Origin: Frigoribacterium sp. PhB116
GTDB taxonomy: Bacteria > Actinomycetota > Actinomycetes > Actinomycetales > Microbacteriaceae
Length of the DNA stretch: 64,000 bases
NCBI RefSeq assembly: GCF_004364285.1
Contig: NZ_SOBE01000003.1
Location: 222,103-286,102, forward strand
Direction: 5' to 3'
The notes below the pieces were generated by a model. That model was given only the letters and a program-made list of their open reading frames with translations. It was not told the origin of the DNA and did no database searches. Shown here piece by piece: positions 34,050 to 42,382 of this stretch. The position numbers and the translations under genes are program-made. How positions within the stretch are numbered: position 1 is the stretch's first letter; each line of letters begins with the position of its first letter.

Positions 34050-34982
34050 ATGGAGATCCAGCACCTCGACCTGCTCCGCGAGCTCGCGGACCGCGGAAGC
34101 GTCACCGCGGTCGCCGCGGCCGTGCACCGGTCGCCGAGCGCGGTGTCGCAGCAGCTGCGGACGCTGCAGCGCCAGCTCGGGGTCGAGCTCGTGCGACGGT
34201 CGGGACGCGGGGTGCAGCTGACCGACGCGGGGCTGGTGCTGGCACGCGCCTCCGTGGCGGTCTCGACGGCGGTCGCCGAGGCGGAGGCGGCCCTCGAGGC
34301 GCACCGCGGCGGCCGGGTCGGCGTGGTGCGGCTGGCGCTGTTCCCCTCCGCGGCGGAGCTGCTGCTGCCCGGCCTGCTCGTGCGGATGCACGAGCACACA
34401 GGGATCGAGCTCGAGATCAGCGACCGCGACGTCTCCGAGGACGAGTTCGCACAGCTCACGGCCGACGTCGACGTGGTGATCGGGCACCGCTCCGACGGCG
34501 TCGTGCCGGTCGAGCACCCCGACCTCACCGTCGTGCCCCTGCTGCGCGAGCCGCTCGAGGTCGCCCTGCCGCTCGACCACCCGCTGGCCGGACGCGAACG
34601 CGTCACCGTGGCCGACGTGATCGGCGAGCCCTGGGTCGGCGTGCCCGAGGGGTACCCCATCGATCGTGTGCTCGTCTCGATGGCGCTGCAGTCGGGGGTC
34701 GTGCCGCAGGTGGTGCACCGCACGGTGCACCTGCCCGTGATCGAGGCGATGGTCGCCGCGGGGCTCGGCGTCGCGCTCGTGCCCCGGCACACGTCGGCCG
34801 GGCGGGCGCCGGGGCGGTTCCGCCTGGCGACGCTCGACAGCGTGCAAGCCGGCCGTCACGTCGAGGCGCTGATGCGGCCGGAGCGGGCGGCACGGCCCGT
34901 CGTGCAGACGGTGGTCGCGGAGATCGCGGCCGAGGCGCGGGCGACCGAGGCCGCCTCCGAGGAGGCGCGTCGCGCCTCCTGA
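34050..34982 (+). CDS. LysR family transcriptional regulator
   Basis: A 310-residue LTTR with the N-terminal helix-turn-helix (LLRELADRGSVTAVAAAVHRSPSAVSQQ, shortened: GSVTAVAAAVHRSPSAVSQQ) and a type 2 periplasmic-binding effector domain (VRLALFPSAAELLLPGLL, then LEVALPLDHPLAG and VEAMVAAGLGVALVPRH in the second lobe). Divergent from the EamA transporter, so export of its ligand is the likely response. The gene ends in GGAGGCGCGTCGCGCCTCC, a self-complementary form of the local octamer, which may act as its terminator. Confidence 0.85.
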   Translation: MEIQHLDLLRELADRGSVTAVAAAVHRSPSAVSQQLRTLQRQLGVELVRRSGRGVQLTDAGLVLARASVAVSTAVAEAEAALEAHRGGRVGVVRLALFPSAAELLLPGLLVRMHEHTGIELEISDRDVSEDEFAQLTADVDVVIGHRSDGVVPVEHPDLTVVPLLREPLEVALPLDHPLAGRERVTVADVIGEPWVGVPEGYPIDRVLVSMALQSGVVPQVVHRTVHLPVIEAMVAAGLGVALVPRHTSAGRAPGRFRLATLDSVQAGRHVEALMRPERAARPVVQTVVAEIAAEARATEAASEEARRAS

Positions 34983-35019
34983 GACCGGGTCGCGTCGCAC
35001 TGAGGCCGGGTCGCGTCGC
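34981..35019. repeat. Tandem direct repeat after the lysR gene
   Basis: Two copies of an 18-nt unit, GAGRCCGGGTCGCGTCGC, at 34981-34998 and 35002-35019. Confidence 0.6.
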
Positions 35020-35135
35020 CCGGGACGAGGGATGGCCCCCGGCTCACGGGAAACGAGTCGGGAGCCGTGCCGCCGGACGGGGCTCCGGCGCGGCGGGCCC
35101 GGGGGCCCGTCGACGATGACGGTACGCCGCCGGTC

Positions 35136-35153
35136 GGCCCCGCGGAAGGGGCC
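35136..35153. terminator. GC hairpin at the end of the M23 peptidase gene
   Basis: GGCCCC-GCGGAA-GGGGCC, a 6-bp stem directly at the stop codon of the minus-strand M23 gene. GC-rich palindromic sequence (GGCCCGGGGGCCC) lies 30 nt further. Confidence 0.4.
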
Positions 35154-36499
35154 TAGCGCACGCCCTTCGTGGCGAGGAAGGCGACCGGGTCGGTCGCGAT
35201 GCCGCCGCGACGGATCTCGAGGTGCAGGTGGCAGCCGGTCGAGCCGCCGGCGGTGCCGACGCCGGCGATGTTCTGGCCGGCCGCGACCGTCTGGCCGTTG
35301 GCGACGTAGATGCCCGAGCGCTCCATGTGCCCGTAGGCGCTGCTGATGCCGTTGCCGTGGTCGATGATGATGAGGTTGCCGTAGCCGCCGGCCACGCCCG
35401 CGTAGGTCACGGTGCCCGCCGCGACCGAGTAGATCGGGGTGCCGCAGCTGGCGCCGAAGTCCGCTCCGGCGTGCAGCTTGTACTCACCGGTGATGGGATG
35501 CACCCGGTAGCCGTACGCCTGGTACGAGGAGTACGAGCGGATGCCCGCGACCCAGCCCGTCCCCGGGTCGGGCACGGACGTGCCGGGCGAGCCGGGGCCG
35601 ACCGGGCGCGATCCGCCGCCTCCCCGGGGAGGTGCGGGCGCGGCAGCGGCGGCACGGGCAGCAGCAGCGGCTGCCGCGGCCTCGGCAGCCGCTTTGGCCT
35701 GGGCGGAAGCGTAGGCCTGCTCGAGGGTGAGCCGGTCGTCCTGCAGCGCCTCGGCCTGTGCGGCCAGGGTCGCCTTCTCCTCGTCGACGGCCGCGACGTC
35801 GCGCTGCGCGGTGTCGCTCGCGGCCACCGCCGCGTCGAGGGCGTCGGAGGCCTCGTCGGCGAGCTTGTCGCGCTCGGCCAAGGCGACCGCAGCCTGGTCG
35901 GCGAGCGAGGTCGCGAGGTTCTCGGCCGAGACGGCGCGCTCGCGCAGCGTGCTCAGGTTCTCGCCGATCTTGGTCGACATGCTCAGGCCGCGCAGCACCG
36001 TCTCGGCGTCGTCACCGGACGACAGCAGGTCTCCGGTGAGCCCCCCGCTGCCCGGACGGGCGAGCAGCGCGGCGGCCTGGCCGACCACGACCTGCGCAGC
36101 GTCGGCGTCGGCCCGGGCGGCAGCCGCCTTCTGCTGCACCGTCTCGTACTCGCCGGTGGCCTCGTCGACGGCGAGCTGCGCCTCCGTCAGGGCGGCACCG
36201 GCCTCGTCGGCCGCCGTCTGGGCGTCGGCGGCCCGGGTCGACGCGGCCTCGAGGGCGACCTGGATGTCGGCGAGCGCCGCCTTCTTCGCCTGCTCGGAGC
36301 CGCGGGCGTCGAGCACCTGCTGCCAGCTCGGGCCGGCTGCCTGAGCCGGGGCGGGAGCGGCCAGCACGGGGACGGCAGCGAGGCCCACGACGAGCAGGGC
36401 GGCGATCGCCGCTCGCGACGCGACGCGGGAGGCGCCGGCGCGGAACGAGGGGGGGACGGCGGGGAGCGGGGCGGACGAGGGGGCAGGGCGGCGGAGCAT
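35153..36499 (-). CDS. Secreted M23 peptidase with coiled-coil domain
   Basis: A 448-residue cell-wall hydrolase. A signal peptide (AAIAALLVVGLAAVPVLAAPAPAQA, cleaved after AQA) is followed by a long Ala/Asp/Glu-rich coiled coil (about 60-290), a Pro/Gly linker and a C-terminal LytM/M23 zinc peptidase. HAGADFG supplies His and Asp and GCHLHLE supplies the HxH pair, so the site looks active. The layout is that of EnvC/NlpD-like factors and mycobacterial-type septal hydrolases that cut peptidoglycan during division. An Ala repeat (QAKAAAEAAAAAAAAR) lies in the linker. Single gene. Confidence 0.87.
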   Translation of the reverse strand: MLRRPAPSSAPLPAVPPSFRAGASRVASRAAIAALLVVGLAAVPVLAAPAPAQAAGPSWQQVLDARGSEQAKKAALADIQVALEAASTRAADAQTAADEAGAALTEAQLAVDEATGEYETVQQKAAAARADADAAQVVVGQAAALLARPGSGGLTGDLLSSGDDAETVLRGLSMSTKIGENLSTLRERAVSAENLATSLADQAAVALAERDKLADEASDALDAAVAASDTAQRDVAAVDEEKATLAAQAEALQDDRLTLEQAYASAQAKAAAEAAAAAAAARAAAAAPAPPRGGGGSRPVGPGSPGTSVPDPGTGWVAGIRSYSSYQAYGYRVHPITGEYKLHAGADFGASCGTPIYSVAAGTVTYAGVAGGYGNLIIIDHGNGISSAYGHMERSGIYVANGQTVAAGQNIAGVGTAGGSTGCHLHLEIRRGGIATDPVAFLATKGVR

Positions 36500-36686
36500 G
36501 GTTCTCGGTTCGTCGTGTGGCGGCGGCAGGACCGGAGGTGGGCCGGTCGTGATCACGCGGCTCGGGCGCGGCGGTCCGTCCACCCTACCGACCGCCTCCT
36601 CGTCGCACCTCCCCCCGTGAGCGGTACACGACACCTGTGGACCATCCCGCCCCTGTGCAGGACTGAGCCCACCCGCCCCGTCGGTT

Positions 36687-36771
36687 CCGCAGATGCCGAC
36701 CGTGGGCCCCTCGCGAGCCTCAGGACAACGGCATTTCCCGTCATTGCAGCTCCTCTGGTCGGCATCTGCGG
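36687..36771. repeat. 85-bp palindromic element, copy 2
   Basis: Arms CCGCAGATGCCGACCGT (36687-36703) and CTGGTCGGCATCTGCGG (36755-36771). It lies in the middle of the 399-bp divergent gap between the M23 peptidase and GH6 genes. Apart from this element I see no other gene or confident promoter in that gap. Confidence 0.8.
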
Positions 36772-36898
36772 AAGCAAGCCGCGCGTCGGGGACAGCCGAT
36801 GTCCCCCGAAGCGCCCCCTGCGCCCGAGCGCCCGCCGTGCTGTCATGGAGGTCCACCATCGTCGGGGCCCTCCCCCACGGCGCCCGGGAACGGGATCG

Positions 36899-38017
36899 AT
36901 GCCGCACCTGACGCCGCACCTCCTGCGCACCGCCCTCGGCACGCTCGTCGTGGCCGCGGCCCTCGGCGTGGGCGGGTGCACCTCCGCCGACCGTGACGCA
37001 GCAGGCCCGACGGCGGGCGCCACGGCGAGCCCGAGCCCGACCGACGACACGTCCGACGAGGCGACGGGCACGCCCGCCCCCACCGGGGACGCAGCCCCGC
37101 GGCCCTTCGGCGCGATCACTCCGGACACGATCCGCTCCGCCCCCAACACCCTCGTCTTCGACGGCGGCCTGGCGGTCGAGCCGAACTCCCTCGCCGCCCG
37201 GGCCGCGGACCGCCTCACGGCCGACGGCGACGCCGACGCCGCCCGGGCCGCCGAGCTGATCGCCGAGCGCCCCGTCGCCCTCTGGCTCGGCGACGGCCAC
37301 GACGACGCCGCGCTCGTGGACGAGATCACCGACTACCTCGTGGCGGCCGAGATCCAGGACGCGACGCCCGTCTTCGTCACGTACGCGATCCCCGACCGCG
37401 ACTGCGGCAACTACTCCGCGGGAGGCCTCGCGGCCGACGACTACCCCGCCTGGAACCAGCTCGTCGCCGACACGCTGCGCGGCCACCGCGCGGTCGTGAT
37501 CGTCGAGCCCGACTCGCTGGGCATGCTCACGCGCTGCCCCGACCTCGCCGAGGAGAGGCTCCCCCTGATCCGGGAGTCGGTGACCGCGTTCTCCGACGCG
37601 GGGGTGCCCGCCTACCTCGACGGCGGCAACTCGAACTGGGTGCCCGCTCGGGAGATGGCCGAGCGCCTCGAGCAGGCCGGGATCGAGCGCGCCCGCGGCT
37701 TCTACACGAACGTCGCGAGCTTCTACCCGGTCGACGACGAGCGCGCCTACGCCGAGCGGGTCAGCGAGCTCACCGACGACAGCCGCTACGTCATCGACGT
37801 CTCGCGGAACGGCCAGGGGTGGCGCGGCACCTGGTGCAACCCCGAGGGAGCCGGCCTCGGCCAGGACCCGCACGTCACCGGCGGCAGCAAGGGCCTCGAC
37901 GCGTTCCTGTGGGTGAAGACGCCGGGCATCAGCGACGGCACCTGCAACGGCGGACCGCCCGCCGGCGAGTGGTGGGCGTCGTTCGCCGAGGGCCTCGTCG
38001 AGCGCCGGAGCGACTAG
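36899..38017 (+). CDS. Glycoside hydrolase family 6 lipoprotein
   Basis: A 372-residue GH6 protein (endoglucanase/cellobiohydrolase fold) anchored as a lipoprotein: LGVGGC places the lipidated cysteine at C27, followed by a Thr/Ser/Pro/Asp linker to about 65. Catalytic-domain signatures are YAIPDRDCGNYSAGG (proton-donor region), VVIVEPDSLGML and VIDVSRNGQGW. The motif usually written WVKPPGESDG is here WVKTPGISDG, with Ile in place of Glu. The enzyme would cut beta-1,4-glucan outside the cell. No carbohydrate-binding module. The ribosome site is a weak GGGA. Confidence 0.85.
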   Translation: MPHLTPHLLRTALGTLVVAAALGVGGCTSADRDAAGPTAGATASPSPTDDTSDEATGTPAPTGDAAPRPFGAITPDTIRSAPNTLVFDGGLAVEPNSLAARAADRLTADGDADAARAAELIAERPVALWLGDGHDDAALVDEITDYLVAAEIQDATPVFVTYAIPDRDCGNYSAGGLAADDYPAWNQLVADTLRGHRAVVIVEPDSLGMLTRCPDLAEERLPLIRESVTAFSDAGVPAYLDGGNSNWVPAREMAERLEQAGIERARGFYTNVASFYPVDDERAYAERVSELTDDSRYVIDVSRNGQGWRGTWCNPEGAGLGQDPHVTGGSKGLDAFLWVKTPGISDGTCNGGPPAGEWWASFAEGLVERRSD

Positions 38018-38126
38018 CCCGAACGAGGAGCCGGTGCGGCTGGCCGACGAGGCTTGCCGGAACGTCAGGCCGGAGCCGCAGGCTGGCGCGAGCGTCGATG
38101 CCTCCTCTGTCGTTCCCTACAGCTTC

Positions 38127-38134
38127 GATATATC
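38127..38134. promoter_or_regulatory. AT-rich promoter region with GATATATC palindrome
   Basis: The 174-bp gap before the export module contains the only clearly AT-rich stretch nearby (38123-38152), including the palindrome GATATATC. PadR-type repressors often bind such sites, but no padR gene is visible, so the assignment is tentative. Confidence 0.35.
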
Positions 38135-38191
38135 TGATGTGTTGTACTTTCCTCGATCGCGGACATCGTCCGCAGCGAGAGGAGACACGAC

Positions 38192-39349
38192 ATGACGACA
38201 GAGACGACAGGTCGGCGACCCGGGAGGCGCCGCCGGGCGGTGACCATCGTCGTCGCCGGGGTCGCAGTGGCCGGCGCCGTGGCAGGCGGCCTCGCGATCG
38301 TCGGGACGCCCTGGTCGTCGACCCCGGCCGCAGCCGAGCCGACCCCGGCCACGGGGCTGACGACCGTGGCCGTCGAGAGCCGCGTCCTGCAGCACACCGT
38401 CGCGGCCAGGGGGACGATCGGCCACGAGACCCGGGGCAAGCTCACGACGCAGCGTGGCGGCACGGTGACGACGGCCCCGTCAGCCGGCACCGTGCTCGCC
38501 CCGGGCACCGTCGTCGTGCGGATCGACGACGCGCCCGTGATCGCCCTCCGGGGCGAGCTGCCCGCCTGGCGGGCCTTGGAGCCCGGCATGACCGACGGCA
38601 ACGACGTCCGTCAGCTCGAGCAGGCGCTCGGCGACGCCGGCATGTCGCCGGGCAAGGTCGACGCCACGTTCACGACCACGACCGAGGCCGCCGTCAAGCG
38701 CTGGCAGAAGGCCGTCGGCGCGGAGCAGACCGGACGCATCGCGCTCGGCGACGTCGTGTTCCTCCCCGAGGACCTCCGGGTGGCCACGACGAGCGTCGAG
38801 GCCGGTGACCGCGTCGAGGCAGGGGCGCAGCTCGGCTCCCTCGGGGTGCAGTCGCCCTCCCTCTCCGTGGTGCTCCAGCCCTCCGACGGCGAACGCGTGC
38901 ACGCCGACGCGCGCGTCTCCGTCTCGCTGCCGTCCGGGACGACCACCCCCGGCACGGTGGTCACGGTCGGCCCGGTCCGCCAGCCGGCGACCGCCTCGAG
39001 CGGCAGCAGCGGCTCCGGTCCCGACGCCGGTTCGGGCTCCGGGTCGGGCTCCGGCTCCGGCTCCTCCAAGCCCGAGCTCCCGGTCCTGATCCGCTTCGAC
39101 GACCCTGCCGCCGTCGAGGGGCTCGACCAGTCCGTCGTGAAGGTCGACATCGACGCCGGGGCCGAGCCCGAGGGGCTCGTCGTGCCGGTGGCGGCGATCC
39201 TGGCCGCGGCGCGTGACTCCTCTGCCGTGCAGGTGGTCGCGAAGGGCACCGTGACCACGCGCGTGGTCGAGCTCGGCGCCACGGCGGGCGGCGACGTCGT
39301 CATCTCGTCCGGCCTCCGCGAGGGCGAGCTCGTGGTGGTGCCGTCGTGA
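38192..39349 (+). CDS. Efflux adaptor (HlyD/MacA-like) with peptidoglycan-binding domain
   Basis: A 385-residue membrane-anchored protein: N-terminal signal anchor (AVTIVVAGVAVAGAVAGGLA, about 16-36), a PG_binding_1 segment (DVRQLEQALGDAGMSPGKVDA to AAVKRWQKAVG, around 138-175) and a C-terminal barrel-like region typical of periplasmic adaptors. A (Gly-Ser)n stretch coded by GGCTCC repeats lies near 275-290. It stands first in an operon with an ABC ATPase and a MacB-like permease, so it should link the pump to the cell wall. The ribosome site GAGAGGAG is strong. Confidence 0.82.
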   Translation: MTTETTGRRPGRRRRAVTIVVAGVAVAGAVAGGLAIVGTPWSSTPAAAEPTPATGLTTVAVESRVLQHTVAARGTIGHETRGKLTTQRGGTVTTAPSAGTVLAPGTVVVRIDDAPVIALRGELPAWRALEPGMTDGNDVRQLEQALGDAGMSPGKVDATFTTTTEAAVKRWQKAVGAEQTGRIALGDVVFLPEDLRVATTSVEAGDRVEAGAQLGSLGVQSPSLSVVLQPSDGERVHADARVSVSLPSGTTTPGTVVTVGPVRQPATASSGSSGSGPDAGSGSGSGSGSGSSKPELPVLIRFDDPAAVEGLDQSVVKVDIDAGAEPEGLVVPVAAILAAARDSSAVQVVAKGTVTTRVVELGATAGGDVVISSGLREGELVVVPS

Positions 39350-40032
39350 GCGACGACGTCATCGCCCTGGAGTCCGTCGTGAAGCAGTACGGCTCTCCGC
39401 CCGTGACGGCGGTGGACGACGTGTCGCTCACCGTCCGGAGGGGCGAGCTCGTCGCGATCGTCGGCCCGAGCGGATCCGGCAAGTCGAGCCTGCTCAACAT
39501 CATGGGCACCCTCGACCGTGCCGACTCCGGCCTGGTGGCGGTCGACGGCCACGACGTGGCCGCGCTCAGCGACGACCAGCTCTCGGCCCTGCGTGCGCAC
39601 CGGATCGGCTTCGTGTTCCAGCAGTTCCACCTCGACGAGGGCTCGGCAGCGCTCGACAACGTGGCGGACGGCATGCTCTACAGCGGCGCCACCGTGCCCG
39701 ACCGCCGGGCGCGGGCCGCCGAGATGCTCGATCGCGTCGGCCTGGCGAAGAGACAGGACCACCGGCCGAACCAGCTCTCCGGCGGCGAGCGACAGCGCGT
39801 CGCCATCGCCCGGGCTCTGGTGGCCGACCCTCCGCTGATCCTCGCGGACGAGCCGACCGGCAACCTCGACCAGCACTCCGGCGCCGCCGTCGTCGAGCTC
39901 CTGCACGAGCTCAACGCGAGCGGCACCGCCATCGTCGTCATCACCCACGACGTCGAGCTCGCCGCTGCGCTGCCCCGACGGGTGTCGATCCGCGACGGCC
40001 GTGTCGTCGGCGACGAGAGGGGCGCGTCGTGA
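39346..40032 (+). CDS. ABC transporter ATP-binding protein (MacB/LolD type)
   Basis: A 228-residue ATPase with Walker A GPSGSGKSS (40-48), Q-loop VFQQFHLD, signature LSGGERQRVAIARAL and Walker B LILADEPTGNLD, followed by the H-loop VITHD. The PTGNLD form is typical of the MacB/LolD/FtsE class, which power substrate movement from the outer membrane face or cell surface. GTG start overlapping the adaptor stop (GTGA); its stop overlaps the permease start. Confidence 0.93.
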   Translation: MSDDVIALESVVKQYGSPPVTAVDDVSLTVRRGELVAIVGPSGSGKSSLLNIMGTLDRADSGLVAVDGHDVAALSDDQLSALRAHRIGFVFQQFHLDEGSAALDNVADGMLYSGATVPDRRARAAEMLDRVGLAKRQDHRPNQLSGGERQRVAIARALVADPPLILADEPTGNLDQHSGAAVVELLHELNASGTAIVVITHDVELAAALPRRVSIRDGRVVGDERGAS

Positions 40033-41228
40033 CCGCCACCGCCTCCTTCGACGTCCCGCCGTCGCGGCTGCGGCGCTCCGACGCCGTGCGCCTCGGGGCC
40101 GCGGGACTCCGGGCAAGGCCCAGCCGGATCGTGCTCAGCGCGCTGGGGATCGCGATCGGCATCGCGGCCATGATCGCGGTCGTCGGCATCTCGACGTCGA
40201 GTCGGGCCGCCCTCGACAGCGAGCTCGAGCGGCTGGGCACCAACCTGCTCCGCGTCGAGGCGAGCGAGCGAGGCGAGACGATCCGGCCGCTGCCGGCCGA
40301 CGCCGCCCTCCGGGTCGAGCGGCTCACGGGCGTCACCGGGGCCGCGGGCGTCGCCGAGCTGCCCGGCACGGTCTACCGCTCGCCCCTCACGCCCCGGGGC
40401 GAGACGAACGCCCTCGTCGTCCGCACGGCAGACGAGTCGCTGGCCGGCCTGCTCGAGGCCTCCGTCGACTCGGGTCGCTGGCACGACCGGGCGACGGACG
40501 GTCTCGGGACCGTCGTCCTCGGCTCCCTCGCCGCGGAGCGACTCGGCGCGCCCGCCGTCGGCACGAGGGTCTTCGTCGGAGATCTGCCGGTGACCGTCGT
40601 CGGGTCGCTCCGACCCCTCGAGCTGGCACCCGACCTCGACACCGGCGTGTTCGTCGACGGGACCACGGCACGCGACGAGCTCGGCTGGGACGGCGTCCCC
40701 GACGCCGTGTTCGAGCGCTCCTCCGACGAGCTCGTCCGCGACGTCCGGGAGAGGGTCCCCGGCACGGTCGCGCCGGACATGCCGAGCAGCGTCTCGGTGT
40801 CCCGCCCCTCGGACGCGCTGGCGGCGAAGGACGCGGCCGACTCGGCCTTCACCGGCCTGCTCGTCGGGCTCAGCGGGGTCGCGCTCCTCGTCGGCGGCGT
40901 GGGCGTCGCCAACACGATGGTCATCACCGTCCTCGAGCGCCGTCGAGAGATCGGCCTCCGCCGTGCGCTCGGTGCGACCCGCGCCCACGTGCGGAGCCAG
41001 TTCCTCGTCGAGGCCCTGCTCCTGTCGCTCGTCGGCGGCGTGGTCGGCATCGTCCTCGGGACGGCCGTCGTCGCCGCGGTGGCGCTCGGCAACGGCTGGG
41101 CCTTCACGGTCCCTTGGACGGCCTACGTCGCCGGCCTCGGCGCCACGCTCGCCATCGGCGGAGTCGCCGGCGTGTTCCCCGCCGTCCGAGCGGCCCGCAC
41201 CTCTCCCACCGTCGCGCTGACCGCGTGA
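40029..41228 (+). CDS. MacB-like ABC permease (FtsX family)
   Basis: A 399-residue permease with one N-terminal helix (ALGIAIGIAAMIAVVGIST), a large extracytoplasmic MacB_PCD domain (about 60-265) and three C-terminal helices (VGLSGVALLVGGVGVANTMV onward) with the FtsX core ERRREIGLRRALGATRAHV. GTG start overlapping the ATPase stop. With the adaptor and ATPase it forms a MacAB-type tripartite export or mechanotransmission complex in a Gram-positive envelope. Its cargo (peptide, antibiotic or lipid) is not evident. Confidence 0.88.
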   Translation: MTATASFDVPPSRLRRSDAVRLGAAGLRARPSRIVLSALGIAIGIAAMIAVVGISTSSRAALDSELERLGTNLLRVEASERGETIRPLPADAALRVERLTGVTGAAGVAELPGTVYRSPLTPRGETNALVVRTADESLAGLLEASVDSGRWHDRATDGLGTVVLGSLAAERLGAPAVGTRVFVGDLPVTVVGSLRPLELAPDLDTGVFVDGTTARDELGWDGVPDAVFERSSDELVRDVRERVPGTVAPDMPSSVSVSRPSDALAAKDAADSAFTGLLVGLSGVALLVGGVGVANTMVITVLERRREIGLRRALGATRAHVRSQFLVEALLLSLVGGVVGIVLGTAVVAAVALGNGWAFTVPWTAYVAGLGATLAIGGVAGVFPAVRAARTSPTVALTA

Positions 41229-41260
41229 CCGACCTGATCGAAGAAGGAAGAAGAAGAACG

Positions 41261-41755
41261 ATGATGAAGACCTCTGTGACACGCACCCTCCCCGTCGCCC
41301 TCGGGATCGTCCTCCTGGGCGCCGCCCTCGCGGGCTGCACGAGCCCGGGGGACGAGGCCGGAGCCTCGGCCTCGTCCGGCGGCACCGACATGCAGGCCTA
41401 CGAGAAGTGGGAGTCCGACTACCGCGCCTGCTTCTCGAAGGCCGGCTTCGAGCTCCCGATGGACGGACAGATCGACTTCGGCGACCGTCAGGGCGAGTAC
41501 GAGAGCGTCATGGCGCAGTGCGACGACGAGGTCGGTCCCCCGCCGGGCGCCGACCGGGAGGAGACCCCCGAGGAGAAGGCCGCCGCGAAGGAGGCGAGCG
41601 CCGCCGAGGAGAAGTGCTACCTGGACGCCGGGTACACCCCCGGGACGAGCGACGACCCCGACGCCTTCTCGCACCCGGAGGACGCCCCCGACGACCTCGT
41701 CTCCCGCTGCGCGGACGTCTACGTCGACACCGCCGAACGCGCCCTCGACCGCTGA
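41261..41755 (+). CDS. Lipoprotein with cysteine pairs, export-module partner
   Basis: A 164-residue lipoprotein (LGAALAGC, lipidated C26). The mature part has four cysteines in similar settings, ACFSKAGFEL, QCDDEVG, KCYLDAGYTP and RCADVYV, and is acidic. It follows the permease after 32 nt with an AAGGAAG ribosome site, so it probably belongs to the MacAB-like operon. The repeated C-x3-AG motif resembles that in the secreted protein at 30.5 kb. It could be a substrate-capture or immunity-type lipoprotein; this is not shown. Confidence 0.72.
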   Translation: MMKTSVTRTLPVALGIVLLGAALAGCTSPGDEAGASASSGGTDMQAYEKWESDYRACFSKAGFELPMDGQIDFGDRQGEYESVMAQCDDEVGPPPGADREETPEEKAAAKEASAAEEKCYLDAGYTPGTSDDPDAFSHPEDAPDDLVSRCADVYVDTAERALDR

Positions 41756-41766
41756 CCTCGACCCTC

Positions 41767-41807
41767 GCCGACGGGACGGAGACCGCCCAGGTCCCCGTCC
41801 CGTCGGC
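41767..41807. terminator. Terminator between the export module and MerR gene
   Basis: GCCGACGGGACGG and its exact complement form a 13-bp stem with a 15-nt loop, 12 nt after the lipoprotein stop. Confidence 0.75.
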
Positions 41808-41878
41808 ATGCCACGGAGCGGGAACGGGCACAGGGCACCGACCCCGCAGGAGGCGCGGGCCGGGCCCGCAGGACCGCG

Positions 41879-42283
41879 TCAGCGGCTGCGCAGCAGCTCC
41901 AGGAACTCGTCGGCCATGGCGAGCTGCCGCTCGAGCCGGGCCCGGCGCTCGGCGGCGTCGGCGATGAAGGCGTCGAGACGGGCGCGGGTGTCGTCCACCG
42001 CGCCTCCACCGCTCTCGGCGCTGTCGGCGTCCGCCGCCCCCAGGGCGTCGACGACGCGCAGCAGCTCGGCCATCTCGTCGAGCGAGAAACCCAGCGGCTT
42101 CATGCGTCGGATCACCATCAGCCGCGAGAAGTCGGCGTCCGTGTAGAGGCGGAACCCGCCGTCGCTGCGCCCCGAGGGGGTGAGCAGCCCGACCTCGTCG
42201 TAGTGCCGGATCGTGCGCAGCGACATCTCGGCACGGTCGGCCAGCTCGCCGATCTGCATCATCGGTGCGTCGGCGTCCGTCAT
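41879..42283 (-). CDS. MerR family transcriptional regulator
   Basis: A 134-residue MerR protein: N-terminal winged helix (IGELADRAEMSLRTIRHYDEVGLL), then FRLYTDADFSRLMVIRRMKPLG and a coiled dimerisation helix at the C-terminus. No cysteine-rich metal-binding C-terminal loop, so it does not look like a metal sensor. It is divergent from the SulP transporter and a perfect 20-bp palindrome lies between the two starts. That arrangement makes the transporter the likely target. Confidence 0.85.
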   Translation of the reverse strand: MTDADAPMMQIGELADRAEMSLRTIRHYDEVGLLTPSGRSDGGFRLYTDADFSRLMVIRRMKPLGFSLDEMAELLRVVDALGAADADSAESGGGAVDDTRARLDAFIADAAERRARLERQLAMADEFLELLRSR

Positions 42284-42299
42284 GCTCACTGGCCCATCT

Positions 42300-42319
42300 C
42301 TACCCTCACGTGAGGGTAG
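42300..42319. promoter_or_regulatory. Perfect 20-bp operator palindrome (MerR)
   Basis: CTACCCTCACGTGAGGGTAG reads the same on both strands. It lies 17 bp from the merR start and 63 bp from the SulP start, and is the obvious binding site for the MerR-type regulator. Confidence 0.75.
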
Positions 42320-42382
42320 GGTCGATCACACGGCAGTGTCGCCGGTCCCCCGATCTTCTCACCACACCACCCGGAGCACACC

